NCBI GenBank assembly: GCA_017643025.1
Contig: JAEPOG010000005.1
Location: forward strand, 496,001-560,000
Direction of reading: 5' to 3'
Source of the DNA: Rhizobiaceae bacterium
Lineage (GTDB): Bacteria > Pseudomonadota > Alphaproteobacteria > Rhizobiales > Rhizobiaceae
DNA: 64,000 nt
The notes below the pieces were generated by a model. The model saw only the letters and a list, made by a program, of their open reading frames with translations, was not told the origin of the DNA and ran no database searches. Shown piece after piece: positions 37,963-47,554 of the stretch. The position numbers were made by a program, and so were the translations under genes. The first letter of the stretch is position 1. Each line of letters begins with the position of its first letter.

Positions 37963-39215
37963 GCAGCCGGAAAGCTGACGACGAACACCGAGCCGCCGCC
38001 CGGCGGTGCTTCGTAATGCACGTCGCCGCCGTGGCGGCGGGCAATCTGGCGCACGAGCGACAAGCCCAGTCCCCAGCCACCGGCATCCTCGCCGCGGCCC
38101 GAAGGACGGTAGAAGGCTTCGAAGATCCGGCTGCGATCCGCTTCGGATATGCCCGCACCCTTGTCCGACACGCGCAGCACAGCGTTTGCAGCCTCGGCGG
38201 CGACCGAAACGGTCACTGGCGGCGCGCCGTGGCGCTGGGCGTTGACGATAAGGTTGCGCACCAGCCGCGCGACCAGCCGGGGGTCGCCGCGCACCAGCGC
38301 CTCAGTCCCGTCAACCTTCACGCCACTGCGCGCTCCTTCCTCGGTTGCCAGCGCGAGCAGGTCGAATTCCTCGTTCCGGTCGAGCTGCTCGGCGTGGTCC
38401 AGCCGGCTGGCCAGCAGGATTTCGCCGACAAGTTCGTCGAGCTCGGTGAGGTTCAGAACGATCTCCTGCTTGATCGCGTCGCCTGGCGCCTTTTCGAAGA
38501 GGTCGATCGCCATCCGCAGCCGGGCCAGCGGAGAGCGCAACTCGTGGCTGGCATTGGCCAGCAGGGCGCGGTGCGAGGCAATCAGCGCTTCGATCCTGTC
38601 AGCCGCTTCGTTGAAGCTGGCAGCGACGGCAGCCACCTCGTCATTGCCGCCGAGGTTGACGCGGGCAAGCCGGTCGCTCTCGCCCCAGGTCTCGACTCCC
38701 CGGCGCAACGTCTCCAGCCGCCGCGTGAGATGGCGCACGACAGGATAGGAAGCCAGGCCGATGATCGCCGCGATCAGGGCCATGTAGGCGAGCGGGTTGC
38801 GCCCGAACGGGCCGACGGGGCGCTCGATACGCGCTGTCACAATGCGCCCGTCAGACAGCTGGAACGCAAAGCCGCGGTCTTCCTCTCGATGCCGTCGCCC
38901 GCGCCAGAAAGGCGTGTTGTCGGGGCGCGGCGGCCGGCCCACCAGGACGATCGGCCGTCCGTCGCGGTCGTAAAGGCCGATATCAGTGTCGAACGCGTCT
39001 GCCAGACGTGTGAGTACCGCCCTTGTTTCATCAAGGTTGGCCCCGGCGGGCACCAGCGCGGTCATGAAGGTGTCGAACCGGCCCTGCCAGCTGCGGTCTT
39101 CCTCGTCCTGCCCAAAGCGGACGAACAGACCGCTGACGATCGCCACGACCGCGAGGCTCGCAAGCAGGGTGAGGTAGATCTTGAAGAACAGGCTGGCGCG
39201 CAAGCGGCGGAACAT
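37959..39215 (-). CDS. sensor histidine kinase (CpxA-like)
   Basis: A 418-residue two-component kinase. Membrane helices at about residues 9-30 and 145-160 bracket a periplasmic sensor of about 110 residues. A HAMP domain follows (about 160-212), then the H-box LLANASHELRSPLARLRMAI near 220-239 with the phosphorylated His, the N-box LVRNLIVNAQRHG, and G-boxes VSDKGAGIS and GWGLGLSLVR. It lies 3 nt from the response regulator and downstream of a CpxP-like gene, so it probably senses envelope or metal stress. Confidence 0.92.
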   Translation of the reverse strand: MFRRLRASLFFKIYLTLLASLAVVAIVSGLFVRFGQDEEDRSWQGRFDTFMTALVPAGANLDETRAVLTRLADAFDTDIGLYDRDGRPIVLVGRPPRPDNTPFWRGRRHREEDRGFAFQLSDGRIVTARIERPVGPFGRNPLAYMALIAAIIGLASYPVVRHLTRRLETLRRGVETWGESDRLARVNLGGNDEVAAVAASFNEAADRIEALIASHRALLANASHELRSPLARLRMAIDLFEKAPGDAIKQEIVLNLTELDELVGEILLASRLDHAEQLDRNEEFDLLALATEEGARSGVKVDGTEALVRGDPRLVARLVRNLIVNAQRHGAPPVTVSVAAEAANAVLRVSDKGAGISEADRSRIFEAFYRPSGRGEDAGGWGLGLSLVRQIARRHGGDVHYEAPPGGGSVFVVSFPAA

Positions 39216-39218
39216 CGC

Positions 39219-39920
39219 TTAGCCTCCGTCCTGGTAGCGGGCGAAGACATAGCCGGCGCCGCGCACGGTCACGATCCGCTTCGGATGTTTCGGGTCGTCC
39301 TCGATGGCGGCGCGGATGCGCGACACGTGGACGTCAATCGACCGGTCGAAAGCTTCGAGCTCCGTGCCCTTTACCTTGTCCATCAGCTGGTCGCGCGACA
39401 GCGTGCGCCCGGCGTTTTCGGCCAGCGCCACCAGAAGGTCGAACTGATAGCTGGTCAGCGAGCAGGGGTTCCCGTCGATCTTGGCGATGCGCGAGCCCGG
39501 ATCGATTTCGAGCCTGCCGAAGCGCATGACGCGGTGGTCCGAACCGCGGGTTGATCCGCCGCGGCGCCGCAGGATTGCCTTCAGCCGAGCAAGAAGTTCG
39601 CGCGGATTGAAGGGTTTGGGCAGATAGTCGTCGGCGCCGATCTCCAGTCCGACGATACGATCCATCTCGTCGCCCTTGGCGGTCAGCATGAGAACGGGCA
39701 CGTCGGAAACGGCGCGGATGCGCCGGCAAGTCTCGAATCCGTCGAGGTCGGGCAGCATGATGTCGAGAATGACGGCGGCAGGGCCCCGCCGGCTGAGCTC
39801 GGTAAGGCCGCCATTGGCCGTTGCGGCGGTGCGGACGGAGAAGCCGTTTTCCTCCAGATAGTCGCGGACCATGGCGGAGAGGCGCGTGTCGTCGTCGACG
39901 ATCAGAACCTCATCCGCCAT
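39219..39920 (-). CDS. OmpR-family response regulator (CpxR-like)
   Basis: A 233-residue DNA-binding regulator. The receiver domain (about residues 1-118) has the acidic pair VDDD near residues 8-11, the phosphoacceptor Asp in VILDIMLPDLDG at about residue 54, and the conserved Lys in LPKPFNPRELLARL. The winged-helix C-terminal domain (about 135-230) ends HVSRIRAAIEDDPKHPKRIV and RGAGYVFA. It sits between the CpxP-like gene and the kinase in one operon. Confidence 0.93.
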   Translation of the reverse strand: MADEVLIVDDDTRLSAMVRDYLEENGFSVRTAATANGGLTELSRRGPAAVILDIMLPDLDGFETCRRIRAVSDVPVLMLTAKGDEMDRIVGLEIGADDYLPKPFNPRELLARLKAILRRRGGSTRGSDHRVMRFGRLEIDPGSRIAKIDGNPCSLTSYQFDLLVALAENAGRTLSRDQLMDKVKGTELEAFDRSIDVHVSRIRAAIEDDPKHPKRIVTVRGAGYVFARYQDGG

Positions 39921-39956
39921 GGTCTCTCCGCTCCGTTCGATGCGCGTCAGGCGTTT

Positions 39957-40535
39957 CTACCAGCGACCGCGCATACCACGCCTGCCGTGTTCCTCGAAGA
40001 GCTTCACCAATTCGGCGCGCTGTTCGGGCGTGAGGACGTCCGCCGCGTTCAGCAGTGCCTCCGTCATTGTCTTCGAGGCGGTGTCGATTGCCGCGACGCG
40101 TTCGGCCCGGAGCGTCTCGAGCGCCTGGCGGTCGATCGTGTCAGCCGACAGGATTTCGGTCAGGTCATCGCGGGTGTCGCGGAATTCGCGCATCAGCGGG
40201 CGGACAGAATCGCGGGCCGTGTCCATGATGTCGTAGATCTGGTCCGCCTGCTCATCGGTTGCGTCGATGGCGTCGAGCGCGCGGCCGATGCCGTGACCGC
40301 CCATGCCCATATGGACCCGGGTGAACCCGCCACCCATCCGTTCGCTCTGGTCGAAACCGAAGCGCTGCATGTAGCGCCCGCCCTCGTCACTGATCGCGCT
40401 GGCGATGCCGGCGCCGCCGACAAGCATTGCGGCAACCGCGCCTACGGCGACCCACTTGCCCCAGCCGCCATTCGCGGCCGACTTGGCTTCGTTGGTCGGA
40501 TTGGTCTCGGGGGTTTCGTTGTTCTCGGTGGTCAT
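39957..40535 (-). CDS. Spy/CpxP-family LTXXQ-motif periplasmic protein
   Basis: A 192-residue protein with an N-terminal membrane anchor or signal (about residues 27-46, WVAVGAVAAMLVGGAGIASA) after a hydrophilic Asn/Thr-rich tail. The mature part is helical and ends with VLTPEQRAELVKLFEEHG, the LTxxQ motif. A His/Met/Gly-rich stretch (MGMGGHGIG) could bind metal. CpxP-type proteins damp the paired kinase and act as chaperones. It is the first gene of a three-gene stress cassette. Confidence 0.85.
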   Translation of the reverse strand: MTTENNETPETNPTNEAKSAANGGWGKWVAVGAVAAMLVGGAGIASAISDEGGRYMQRFGFDQSERMGGGFTRVHMGMGGHGIGRALDAIDATDEQADQIYDIMDTARDSVRPLMREFRDTRDDLTEILSADTIDRQALETLRAERVAAIDTASKTMTEALLNAADVLTPEQRAELVKLFEEHGRRGMRGRW

Positions 40536-40641
40536 TGACTGGCTCCTTCGGCTCAGGCAGCTGGATTGCTGCGATGAGACGAAGGTAGGAAGCCAACGTT
40601 TCTCCCCTACGGGGCGAATGTAAAGTTGTGTAAAGTCGATC

Positions 40642-41673
40642 TCAGCCCTTCAGCAGCTTGGCCACCTCAGGCGCGAAATAGGTCAACACGCCATCGCAGC
40701 CTGCGCGCTTGAAGGCGAGCAGCGATTCCAGCATCGCCCTTTCGCCGTCGATCCAGCCACTCGCGGCCGCCCCCTTGATCATCGAGAACTCGCCCGACAC
40801 CTGATAGGCGAAGGTCGGCATCTGGAACGCGTCCTTCAACCGCCTGACGATGTCGAGATAGGGCAGGCCTGGCTTCACCATCACCATGTCGGCGCCCTCG
40901 GCGATGTCCTGTTCGGTCTCGCGCACGGCCTCGTCGGTGTTGGCCGGGTCGATGTAGTAAGTCTTCTTGTCGCCTTTGAGCAGTCCCTGCGTGCCGATCG
41001 CTTCGCGGTAGGGGCCATAGAAGGCCGACGCGAACTTGGTCGCATAGGACATGATGGCGACATCGGGGAAGCCGTTGGCGTCGAGCGCGTCGCGGATTGC
41101 GCCGACGCGCCCGTCCATCATGTCGGACGGCGCGATGATGTCGGCTCCAGCGGCAGCCTGGTAGACCGCGCCGGCAGCGATCTGCTCCACAGTTGTGTCG
41201 TTGACGATGATGCCGTCGCGCAGGATGCCGTCATGGCCGTGGCTGGTGAAGGGATCGAGCGCGACATCGGTGATGATGCCGATCTCCGGCACCTCGGCTT
41301 TCACAGCGCGGGTGGCGCGGTTGATAAGGTTGTCGGGGTCGAGGATCGCCGAGCCGGTCTCGTCGCGCAGCGAAAGGTCGACATTGGGGAAGGTGGCGAT
41401 GGCCGGGATGCCGAGCTTCGCGGCACGCTCCGCCTCGCGGACCAGAATATCGACCGTCATGCGCTGCACGCCGGGCATGGCCGGAATGTCTTCGCGCCGA
41501 TTCTCGCCGTCGATGATGAAAACCGGCCAGATCAGGTCGTCCACGGTGAGGCGGTTCTCCTGCACCAGCCGGCGCGACCAGTCGGCCTTGCGCATGCGCC
41601 GCAGCCGGCGGCTGCCGGTGATTTCGTCGACGTCGCGTCCACCTGCTACGAGCTTGCCTGCCGAAGTCTTCAT
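40642..41673 (-). CDS. hemB: delta-aminolevulinic acid dehydratase
   Basis: A 343-residue enzyme that condenses two 5-aminolevulinate molecules to porphobilinogen in tetrapyrrole synthesis. The two active-site lysines are visible in SYATKFASAFYGPYR near residue 214 and VMVKPGLPYLD near 268. The metal region reads DVALDPFTSHGHDG with no cysteines, so this is the non-zinc, Mg-responsive type rather than the Cys-rich zinc type. It is divergent from the CoA hydrolase gene. Confidence 0.95.
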   Translation of the reverse strand: MKTSAGKLVAGGRDVDEITGSRRLRRMRKADWSRRLVQENRLTVDDLIWPVFIIDGENRREDIPAMPGVQRMTVDILVREAERAAKLGIPAIATFPNVDLSLRDETGSAILDPDNLINRATRAVKAEVPEIGIITDVALDPFTSHGHDGILRDGIIVNDTTVEQIAAGAVYQAAAGADIIAPSDMMDGRVGAIRDALDANGFPDVAIMSYATKFASAFYGPYREAIGTQGLLKGDKKTYYIDPANTDEAVRETEQDIAEGADMVMVKPGLPYLDIVRRLKDAFQMPTFAYQVSGEFSMIKGAAASGWIDGERAMLESLLAFKRAGCDGVLTYFAPEVAKLLKG

Positions 41674-41809
41674 CGTCCGTTCTCCTTGCCGCGCCTTCTA
41701 TCACGCGAAGCAAGCATTCGCCACGCATGGGCGGCTTGGTGCTCGCGAGCGATTGACGCACCGCGCGGGCGTTCGTAAGCACGAGCTGGAAGAGGGGAGT
41801 CGACTGGCG

Positions 41810-42853
41810 GTGCGTGAGGATTTCGGCGGCGGAGACGAAATCCGCTTCGAACGGCAGGGACGGGCAGGCGTCGTTACGCTGACCCGAGCGAAAGCGCTCA
41901 ATGCGCTTAGCCATGGCATGGTCAAGGCGCTGCACCGCGCGCTCGACGCCTGGCGCGACGATCCGTCGGTGGAGCGGGTCGTGGTCAGCGCCGAGGGGCG
42001 GGCCTTCTGCGCCGGCGGCGACATCGTCGACGTCTATAAAGCCGGCAAGGAAGGCCGGCTGCTGACCGAGTTCTTTGCCGACGAATACCGCATGAACGCC
42101 GCGTTGGAGGCGTTTCCGAAACCCTATGTCGCGCTGATCGACGGCATCGTCATGGGCGGCGGCGTGGGGATATCCGCCCATGGTTCACACCGGATCGTGA
42201 CGGAGAACACGGTCTTCGCCATGCCCGAGGTCGGCATCGGCTTCTTTCCCGATGTCGGCGGTTCGCATTTCCTTCCCGGCTTGCGTGGAGCATCGGGAAT
42301 GTATCTGGCGCTGACCGGCAACCGCATCCGCTGGGGCGACCAGTTGCATGCGGGCTTTGCGACGCATGCGGTTCGCTCCGAACGGCTCCCGGAACTCCGC
42401 GAGCGGTTGATCGCGGGCGATGATCTGGATGCAACTCTGAGTCATTTCTCAGAAGGTCCGAATCCCGAAACGCAGGACCCGAATTGGCAGGCAGTCGACC
42501 GGCATTTCTCGAAACCGACCCTGGAAGCGGTACTGGACAGCCTGCGTGAGGCGGACGACGAGTTCTCGGGGAGCGTTCTTGGAACCATCGCCAAGCGTTC
42601 GCCGACCAGCCTCGCTGTTACGTTCAGGCAGCTCACCGCGGGCAGGGGGCGCACGATGGCCGATTGCATGAACATAGAGTTCCGCATCCTCAACAGGATG
42701 CTCGCCGGTCACGACTTCTATGAAGGCATCCGCGCTGTCGTTATCGACAAGGACAATGCGCCGGTGTGGGACCCCGCGACCCTCGATGGCGTGACCGATG
42801 ATATTGTCGACTCTTATTTTGCACCTCTCGGCGGCGGGGAACTCGGCCTGTGA
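41810..42853 (+). CDS. 3-hydroxyisobutyryl-CoA hydrolase / enoyl-CoA hydratase family
   Basis: A 347-residue crotonase-fold enzyme, the length of HIBCH proteins of valine breakdown, which release 3-hydroxyisobutyrate from its CoA ester. It shows VTLTRAKALNALSHGMVKAL at the start, FCAGGDIVDVYKAG near residue 65, the oxyanion region GIVMGGGVGISAHGSHRI, PEVGIGFFPDVGGSHFL, and a C-terminal GIRAVVIDKDNAPVW. The start is the GTG at 41810, with GAGGGGAG further upstream than usual; the frame opens much earlier as antisense to hemB. It overlaps the DUF6163 gene (GTGA). Confidence 0.88.
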   Translation: MREDFGGGDEIRFERQGRAGVVTLTRAKALNALSHGMVKALHRALDAWRDDPSVERVVVSAEGRAFCAGGDIVDVYKAGKEGRLLTEFFADEYRMNAALEAFPKPYVALIDGIVMGGGVGISAHGSHRIVTENTVFAMPEVGIGFFPDVGGSHFLPGLRGASGMYLALTGNRIRWGDQLHAGFATHAVRSERLPELRERLIAGDDLDATLSHFSEGPNPETQDPNWQAVDRHFSKPTLEAVLDSLREADDEFSGSVLGTIAKRSPTSLAVTFRQLTAGRGRTMADCMNIEFRILNRMLAGHDFYEGIRAVVIDKDNAPVWDPATLDGVTDDIVDSYFAPLGGGELGL

Positions 42854-43272
42854 GCGACGAGGCGCATGCAAGGCTCCCGCGCAGCAGCGTAGAGTTCGCG
42901 TATGAATGGTTCTGCCGTGCGGTTGCCGTAAAGTGCATCGCATTCGGCCTGTTCTACTGGATCCGTCTGATCGGCCTGTATGAGGGAGACCTCTGGCGCT
43001 TCGACCTTATGCCGCTGCACTGGCAGGTGGCAGGCGCGATGCTGTCTGTCTTGTTTCCCATCGCTGCGATCGGACTGTGGATGGCTGTTTCCTGGGGGCC
43101 GGTATTGTGGGTCATCGCGGCGGCCGCGGAGATCGTCATGCATGGCGCTCTGCCGGACCTGTTCGGTTACCGGCCCGGCCTCGTCGCGCTTCATGTGGCG
43201 ACACTCATCGGCCTCGTCGGCTTTCGTGTCATGCTCTATCTGCAGCATCTGCAGCGCGTCGAGCGGTATTAG
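42850..43272 (+). CDS. DUF6163 family membrane protein
   Basis: A 140-residue protein with four predicted membrane helices (about residues 23-43, 55-75, 80-100 and 110-130), typical of the DUF6163 family found mainly in rhizobia. No function is known. Its GTG start overlaps the stop of the CoA hydrolase gene, so the two are coupled. Downstream is the ldtR promoter region. Confidence 0.75.
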   Translation: MSDEAHARLPRSSVEFAYEWFCRAVAVKCIAFGLFYWIRLIGLYEGDLWRFDLMPLHWQVAGAMLSVLFPIAAIGLWMAVSWGPVLWVIAAAAEIVMHGALPDLFGYRPGLVALHVATLIGLVGFRVMLYLQHLQRVERY

Positions 43273-43451
43273 AAATTTCGCTGCAGGGGACATGTCGGCG
43301 TTTACCGAAAATTCATCCTCTTTCCCGGTGCTTGCCCATAACCTCCCGTTAAGGCTGCGGTTTAAGTCGAATTTTAGATGCCTCCTCTATGTTGGCTGCC
43401 AAGGTGAAGAACAAAAAACAATTCACCGGGCGTCAAACGAGAGGCAGGACA

Positions 43452-43967
43452 ATGATGACTTCGCGTCAGCCGGCGAAACATGCCGAATCCCAGAACGATC
43501 CGCGTGCGGCGATCCGTTCGCTCTATCTGGAATCCCTTCAACTGGTCGAGAGGCTGCACCGCCGCTTGCTCGACGTCATCAAGGACGAATTCGACCGCGC
43601 CGGTCGGAGCGACATCAACGCCATTCAGGCGCTGCTGCTGTTCAATATCGGCAACTCGGAGCTGACGGCGGGCGAATTGCGCACCCGTGGCTATTACCTG
43701 GGGTCGAATGTTTCCTACAACCTGAAGAAGCTGGTTGAACTCGGCTTCATCAACCACCAGCGCTCGCGCGTCGACCGCAGGTCGGTCCGCATCAGCCTGA
43801 CCGACAAGGGTCAGGAAGTCGCAGAGGTGGTTGGCAAGCTGTACGAACGCCACATCGGCTCGATCGAACAGGTGGGCGGCATCAACCGTGACGAATTCCA
43901 GCAGATGAACCGCGCTCTGCAGCGCCTGGACCGTTTCTGGAACGATACCATCGCCTACCGCATGTAG
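43452..43967 (+). CDS. ldtR: MarR-family transcriptional regulator LdtR
   Basis: A 171-residue winged-helix regulator. The DNA-binding region reads ELTAGELRTRGYYLGSNVSY then NLKKLVELGFINHQRSRVD at about residues 67-110, with a SLTDKG wing and long N- and C-terminal dimerisation helices. The sequence strongly resembles LdtR of Liberibacter and Sinorhizobium, which activates the L,D-transpeptidase gene ldtP under osmotic stress. A double ATG at 43452/43455 has AGGA upstream. It is followed by a terminator and then ldtP. Confidence 0.93.
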   Translation: MMTSRQPAKHAESQNDPRAAIRSLYLESLQLVERLHRRLLDVIKDEFDRAGRSDINAIQALLLFNIGNSELTAGELRTRGYYLGSNVSYNLKKLVELGFINHQRSRVDRRSVRISLTDKGQEVAEVVGKLYERHIGSIEQVGGINRDEFQQMNRALQRLDRFWNDTIAYRM

Positions 43968-44028
43968 CAGCATTCTTCTTTCCGCCGCCGCCCCGTTGGA
44001 GGGACCTGGCGGGATGGCAAGTAGCGGA

Positions 44029-44059
44029 GCCGGCGCCTTTTGGGCGCCGGTTTCTTTTT
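44029..44059 (+). terminator. intrinsic terminator after ldtR
   Basis: Stem CCGGCGCC (44030-44037) with GGCGCCGG (44043-44050), a 5-nt loop and the T-rich run TTTCTTTTT. It lies 62 nt after the ldtR stop and separates ldtR from the ldtP promoter. Confidence 0.85.
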
Positions 44060-44256
44060 GCTCACATCCTTGTGCCCGTTTTGGCCATCCTGCGGCCATA
44101 ATCCGGTGGCTTGCCACGATCTGCGCTTCGGCGCAGGAGTCGATCGGCGTGCCGCCTTCACGGCCCACAACGGGCGCGAGGCAACAAGCGTTGACCATCA
44201 TTCATTCGGAGTCGATTATCTGGCTCCACACTCAGGCAAGTTGACCGGAGGTCTCA

Positions 44257-45510
44257 ATGACGCTGAAGCGGCGGAGTTTTCTCAAGGGTGCGGGCGCTTT
44301 GTCGGCGTCTGTTCTGGCCACCGGCGCATCGGCCCAGACGGTGCTCGACGAACTGCTGAGTTCACCGCGTCGCGGCGCTTGGAACGACCGCTTCGACACA
44401 CGTGCGACGGCCGCCGATCAGGTTGCGTCGAACCTGCCGATCCTCAGCGTCGAAACCGGCTCCTTCGTCGAAAACGCGATTTTTCAGTACAACGGCATCG
44501 TCCAGAATGGCGGCTGGCCGATCGTGCCCGCCACCAAGAGGCTGAAGCTCGGTGTCATCGAGCCCGAGGTTGAAATCCTGCGTCGCCGCCTGATGATCTC
44601 GGGCGACCTCCCGACCGGCGCCGGCATGAGCCAGTCTTTCGATTCCTATGTCGATGCAGCGGTAAAGCGCTTCCAGGCACGGCACGGCATCCCGTCGGAT
44701 GGCGTCATGGGGCGCCACAGCTACGCGGCGATGAACGTTTCGGCGCCGGTGCGCCTGGCGCAGCTGGAAACCAATCTCCAGCGCTTGCGCGAGGAAACCG
44801 CGTCGCTCAATCCGCGCTTCGTGATGGTCAATATCCCGGCCGCACAGATCGAGGCGGTCGAGAACGGGCGTGTCGTCCTGCGCCACACCGCCGTCGTGGG
44901 CAAGATCGACCGGCAGACCCCGATTCTCGCCTCCAAGATCAATGAGGTGATCATCAACCCGTTCTGGAACGCGCCGGAGTCGATCATCCGCAAGGACATC
45001 ATTCCGCTGATGCGCGAGAACCCCGATTATCTGACGGAAAACAATATCCGCCTCATCAATTCGAGCGGCGACGAGGTTGATCCGCTGACCGTCGACTGGT
45101 CGACCGACGAAGCCGCCAAGCTGCGCTTCCGCCAGGATCCGGGCAAGATCAACGCCATGGCTTCGGTGAAGATCAATTTCCCGAACCCGCACGCGGTCTA
45201 CATGCACGACACGCCGCAGCAGAGCCTGTTCAACGACATCGAACGGTTCCATTCGTCCGGATGCGTGCGCGTCCAGAACGTTCGCGACCTCGTCACCTGG
45301 CTGCTCCGCGATACCGAGGGCTGGGATCGCCGCCGCTTCGAGCAGACGATCCAGACTGGCGAAAGCACGCCCGTGGCGCTCGCCGATCCGGTGCCGGTGC
45401 TTTTCACCTACATCTCCGCATGGTCGACGGGCGATGCCGTGGTTCATTTCCGCGACGACATCTACGCCATGGACGGCATCGAGGAGCTGCAGATCACCAG
45501 TTCGCTCTAG
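44257..45510 (+). CDS. ldtP: L,D-transpeptidase LdtP (YkuD family)
   Basis: A 417-residue periplasmic enzyme that makes 3-3 cross-links in peptidoglycan. A Tat-type signal (RRSFLKGAGALSASVLATGA, residues 5-24) is followed by a peptidoglycan-binding segment (SYVDAAVKRFQARHGIPSDG near 130-150) and the YkuD catalytic domain at about 190-370. The catalytic motif is HSSGCVRVQNVRDL near residues 331-344, and MHDTP supplies the His. It is the expected target of LdtR upstream. An AGTTGACCGGAGG stretch supplies the ribosome site. Confidence 0.93.
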   Translation: MTLKRRSFLKGAGALSASVLATGASAQTVLDELLSSPRRGAWNDRFDTRATAADQVASNLPILSVETGSFVENAIFQYNGIVQNGGWPIVPATKRLKLGVIEPEVEILRRRLMISGDLPTGAGMSQSFDSYVDAAVKRFQARHGIPSDGVMGRHSYAAMNVSAPVRLAQLETNLQRLREETASLNPRFVMVNIPAAQIEAVENGRVVLRHTAVVGKIDRQTPILASKINEVIINPFWNAPESIIRKDIIPLMRENPDYLTENNIRLINSSGDEVDPLTVDWSTDEAAKLRFRQDPGKINAMASVKINFPNPHAVYMHDTPQQSLFNDIERFHSSGCVRVQNVRDLVTWLLRDTEGWDRRRFEQTIQTGESTPVALADPVPVLFTYISAWSTGDAVVHFRDDIYAMDGIEELQITSSL

Positions 45511-45531
45511 GCGCCGAGCAATTTTCTTCCG

Positions 45532-45559
45532 AAAGGCCGCCTCTCAGGCGGCCTTTTTC
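45532..45559 (+). terminator. intrinsic terminator after ldtP
   Basis: An 11-bp perfect stem (45532-45542 with 45546-45556) closes a 3-nt loop and is followed by TTTTTC. It lies 22 nt past the ldtP stop. Confidence 0.9.
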
Positions 45560-45672
45560 TTGGCTGTCGCGGAAAGAACGGCGAACTTCGCTTCGCGCAA
45601 GTGGATGCTCTCCCGGTTTCATGTTAAGCGCCGCTCGCATCCCAGCCCCGAATGCCAGCGAAGGGTTATCCA

Positions 45673-46986
45673 ATGGCTACAGCCACCGCCCAAATGACGC
45701 AGACCAGCGACCTTTTCACCGCTCCCCTCGAGAACGTCGACCGCGAAGTCTTCGACGCGATCCGTTCCGAGCTCGGTCGCCAGCGTCACGAGATCGAACT
45801 GATTGCGTCGGAAAACATCGTCAGCCGCGCTGTCATGGAAGCGCAGGGTACTGTGCTGACCAACAAATATGCCGAAGGGTATCCCGGCAAGCGCTACTAC
45901 GGTGGCTGCGAATACGTTGATATCGTTGAAGAGCTGGCGATCGAGCGGGCGAAGAAGCTGTTCGGCTGCGAGTTCGCCAACGTCCAGCCGAATTCGGGCA
46001 GCCAGATGAACCAGGCGGTGTTCCTGGCGCTTCTGCAGCCGGGCGACACCTTCATGGGGCTCGACCTTAATTCGGGCGGCCATCTGACCCACGGTTCGCC
46101 CGTCAACATGTCGGGCAAGTGGTTCAAGCCGGTATCGTACGGCGTCCGCAAGGACGATCACCTGCTGGACATGGATGAGGTCGGGCGCCTGGCGCATGAG
46201 CACAAACCGAAGCTGATCCTGGCCGGTGGCACCGCCTATTCGCGCATCTGGGACTGGAAGGCCTTCCGCGAGATCGCCGACGAGATCGGTGCCTGGCTGA
46301 TGGTCGACATGGCCCACATTGCGGGTCTGGTCGCTGGTGGCGTCCACCCTTCGCCGCTGCCGCACGCGCATGTGGTCACCACCACGACCCACAAATCGCT
46401 GCGCGGTCCGCGTGGCGGCATGATCCTCACCAACGACCCCGACATCGCCAAGAAGATGAACTCGGCGGTATTCCCGGGCCTGCAGGGCGGTCCGCTGATG
46501 CACGTCATCGCGGCCAAGGCCGTTGCGCTGGGCGAAGCGTTGCAGCCGTCGTTCAAGACCTACGCGCAGGACATCGTCACCAATGCCAAGGCGCTGGCAT
46601 CCAGCCTGAAGGAAACCGGGCTCGACATCGTGTCGGGCGGCACGGACAACCATCTGATGCTGGTCGACCTGCGCCCGAAGAATGCGACGGGCAAGCGCGC
46701 CGAAGCCGCGCTCGGGCGCGCCAACATCACCTGCAACAAGAATGGCATTCCCTTCGACCCCGAGAAGCCATTCGTCACGTCTGGCATTCGGCTCGGAACG
46801 CCGGCTGGCACCACGCGCGGTTTCGGCCAGGCCGAATTCCGCGAGATCGGCAAGCTGATCGCCGAGGTGATGGACGGCCTGAAGGCCGCCAATTCGGATG
46901 AGGGCAACGCCGCTGTCGAGGCTTCGGTCCGGGAGCGGGTGACGGCGTTGTGCGAGCGCTTTCCGCTCTACGATTATCTCGGCTGA
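45673..46986 (+). CDS. glyA: serine hydroxymethyltransferase
   Basis: A 437-residue PLP enzyme that interconverts serine and glycine while charging tetrahydrofolate. It shows the N-terminal [19 protein letters not shown], the [12 protein letters not shown] block, and the Schiff-base lysine in [14 protein letters not shown] near residue 242. The start at 45673 has GAAGGG upstream. It is followed by nrdR 100 nt later; a weak stem at 47011-47036 lies between them. Confidence 0.97.
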   Translation: MATATAQMTQTSDLFTAPLENVDREVFDAIRSELGRQRHEIELIASENIVSRAVMEAQGTVLTNKYAEGYPGKRYYGGCEYVDIVEELAIERAKKLFGCEFANVQPNSGSQMNQAVFLALLQPGDTFMGLDLNSGGHLTHGSPVNMSGKWFKPVSYGVRKDDHLLDMDEVGRLAHEHKPKLILAGGTAYSRIWDWKAFREIADEIGAWLMVDMAHIAGLVAGGVHPSPLPHAHVVTTTTHKSLRGPRGGMILTNDPDIAKKMNSAVFPGLQGGPLMHVIAAKAVALGEALQPSFKTYAQDIVTNAKALASSLKETGLDIVSGGTDNHLMLVDLRPKNATGKRAEAALGRANITCNKNGIPFDPEKPFVTSGIRLGTPAGTTRGFGQAEFREIGKLIAEVMDGLKAANSDEGNAAVEASVRERVTALCERFPLYDYLG

Positions 46987-47086
46987 GGCCAAGGTCTACC
47001 GATTGGGGAACAGAGCCGGGCTTTGACTCGGCTCTGAAAATCTCTAACTCCTTCGGGCCGACAGACTCATTCAGCCCGGATTCGCC

Positions 47087-47551
47087 ATGCGCTGCCCCTA
47101 TTGCCAGTCGCTCGATACGCAGGTGAAGGATTCGCGTCCCGCCGAGGACGGGATCTCGATCCGGCGCAGGCGCGTCTGCCCCGACTGCGGCGGCCGCTTC
47201 ACCACCTTCGAGCGGGTGCAACTGCGTGACCTGGTTGTCGTCAAGAAGTCCGGCCGCAAGGTCCCGTTCGACCGCGACAAGCTGATGCGCTCCTTCGACA
47301 TCGCGCTCAGGAAACGCAATGTGGAGCCGGAGCGCATCGAACGCGCGGTGTCCGGCATCGTGCGCCAGCTTGAAAGCTCGGGCGAGACGGAGATCGCGTC
47401 GGACAGCATCGGCGAACTCGTCATGGAGGCGCTGAAGGCGCTGGACGATGTCGCCTATGTCCGCTTCGCCTCGGTTTACCGCAACTTCCGCGAAGCCCGC
47501 GATTTCCACGAACTGCTGGGCCAGCTGAAGGACGAGGAAGAAGCGGGCTGA
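47087..47551 (+). CDS. nrdR: transcriptional repressor NrdR
   Basis: A 154-residue repressor of ribonucleotide reductase genes. A zinc ribbon occupies residues 1-34 ([20 protein letters not shown] then [13 protein letters not shown]), and an ATP-cone domain follows at about 49-139 ([20 protein letters not shown]). It senses ATP/dATP to control binding to NrdR boxes. Its stop is 3 nt before ribD, the usual alphaproteobacterial glyA-nrdR-rib order. Confidence 0.96.
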   Translation: MRCPYCQSLDTQVKDSRPAEDGISIRRRRVCPDCGGRFTTFERVQLRDLVVVKKSGRKVPFDRDKLMRSFDIALRKRNVEPERIERAVSGIVRQLESSGETEIASDSIGELVMEALKALDDVAYVRFASVYRNFREARDFHELLGQLKDEEEAG

Positions 47552-47554
47552 GCC

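Noticed and set aside
41195..41809. N-terminal extension of the CoA hydrolase frame
   Set aside because: This part is antisense to hemB and outside the crotonase domain; the GTG at 41810 starts the conserved part.
47011..47036. stem-loop between glyA and nrdR as a terminator
   Set aside because: An 8-bp stem is present but it is followed by AAAATCTC rather than a T-run, and the glyA-nrdR order is usually co-transcribed.
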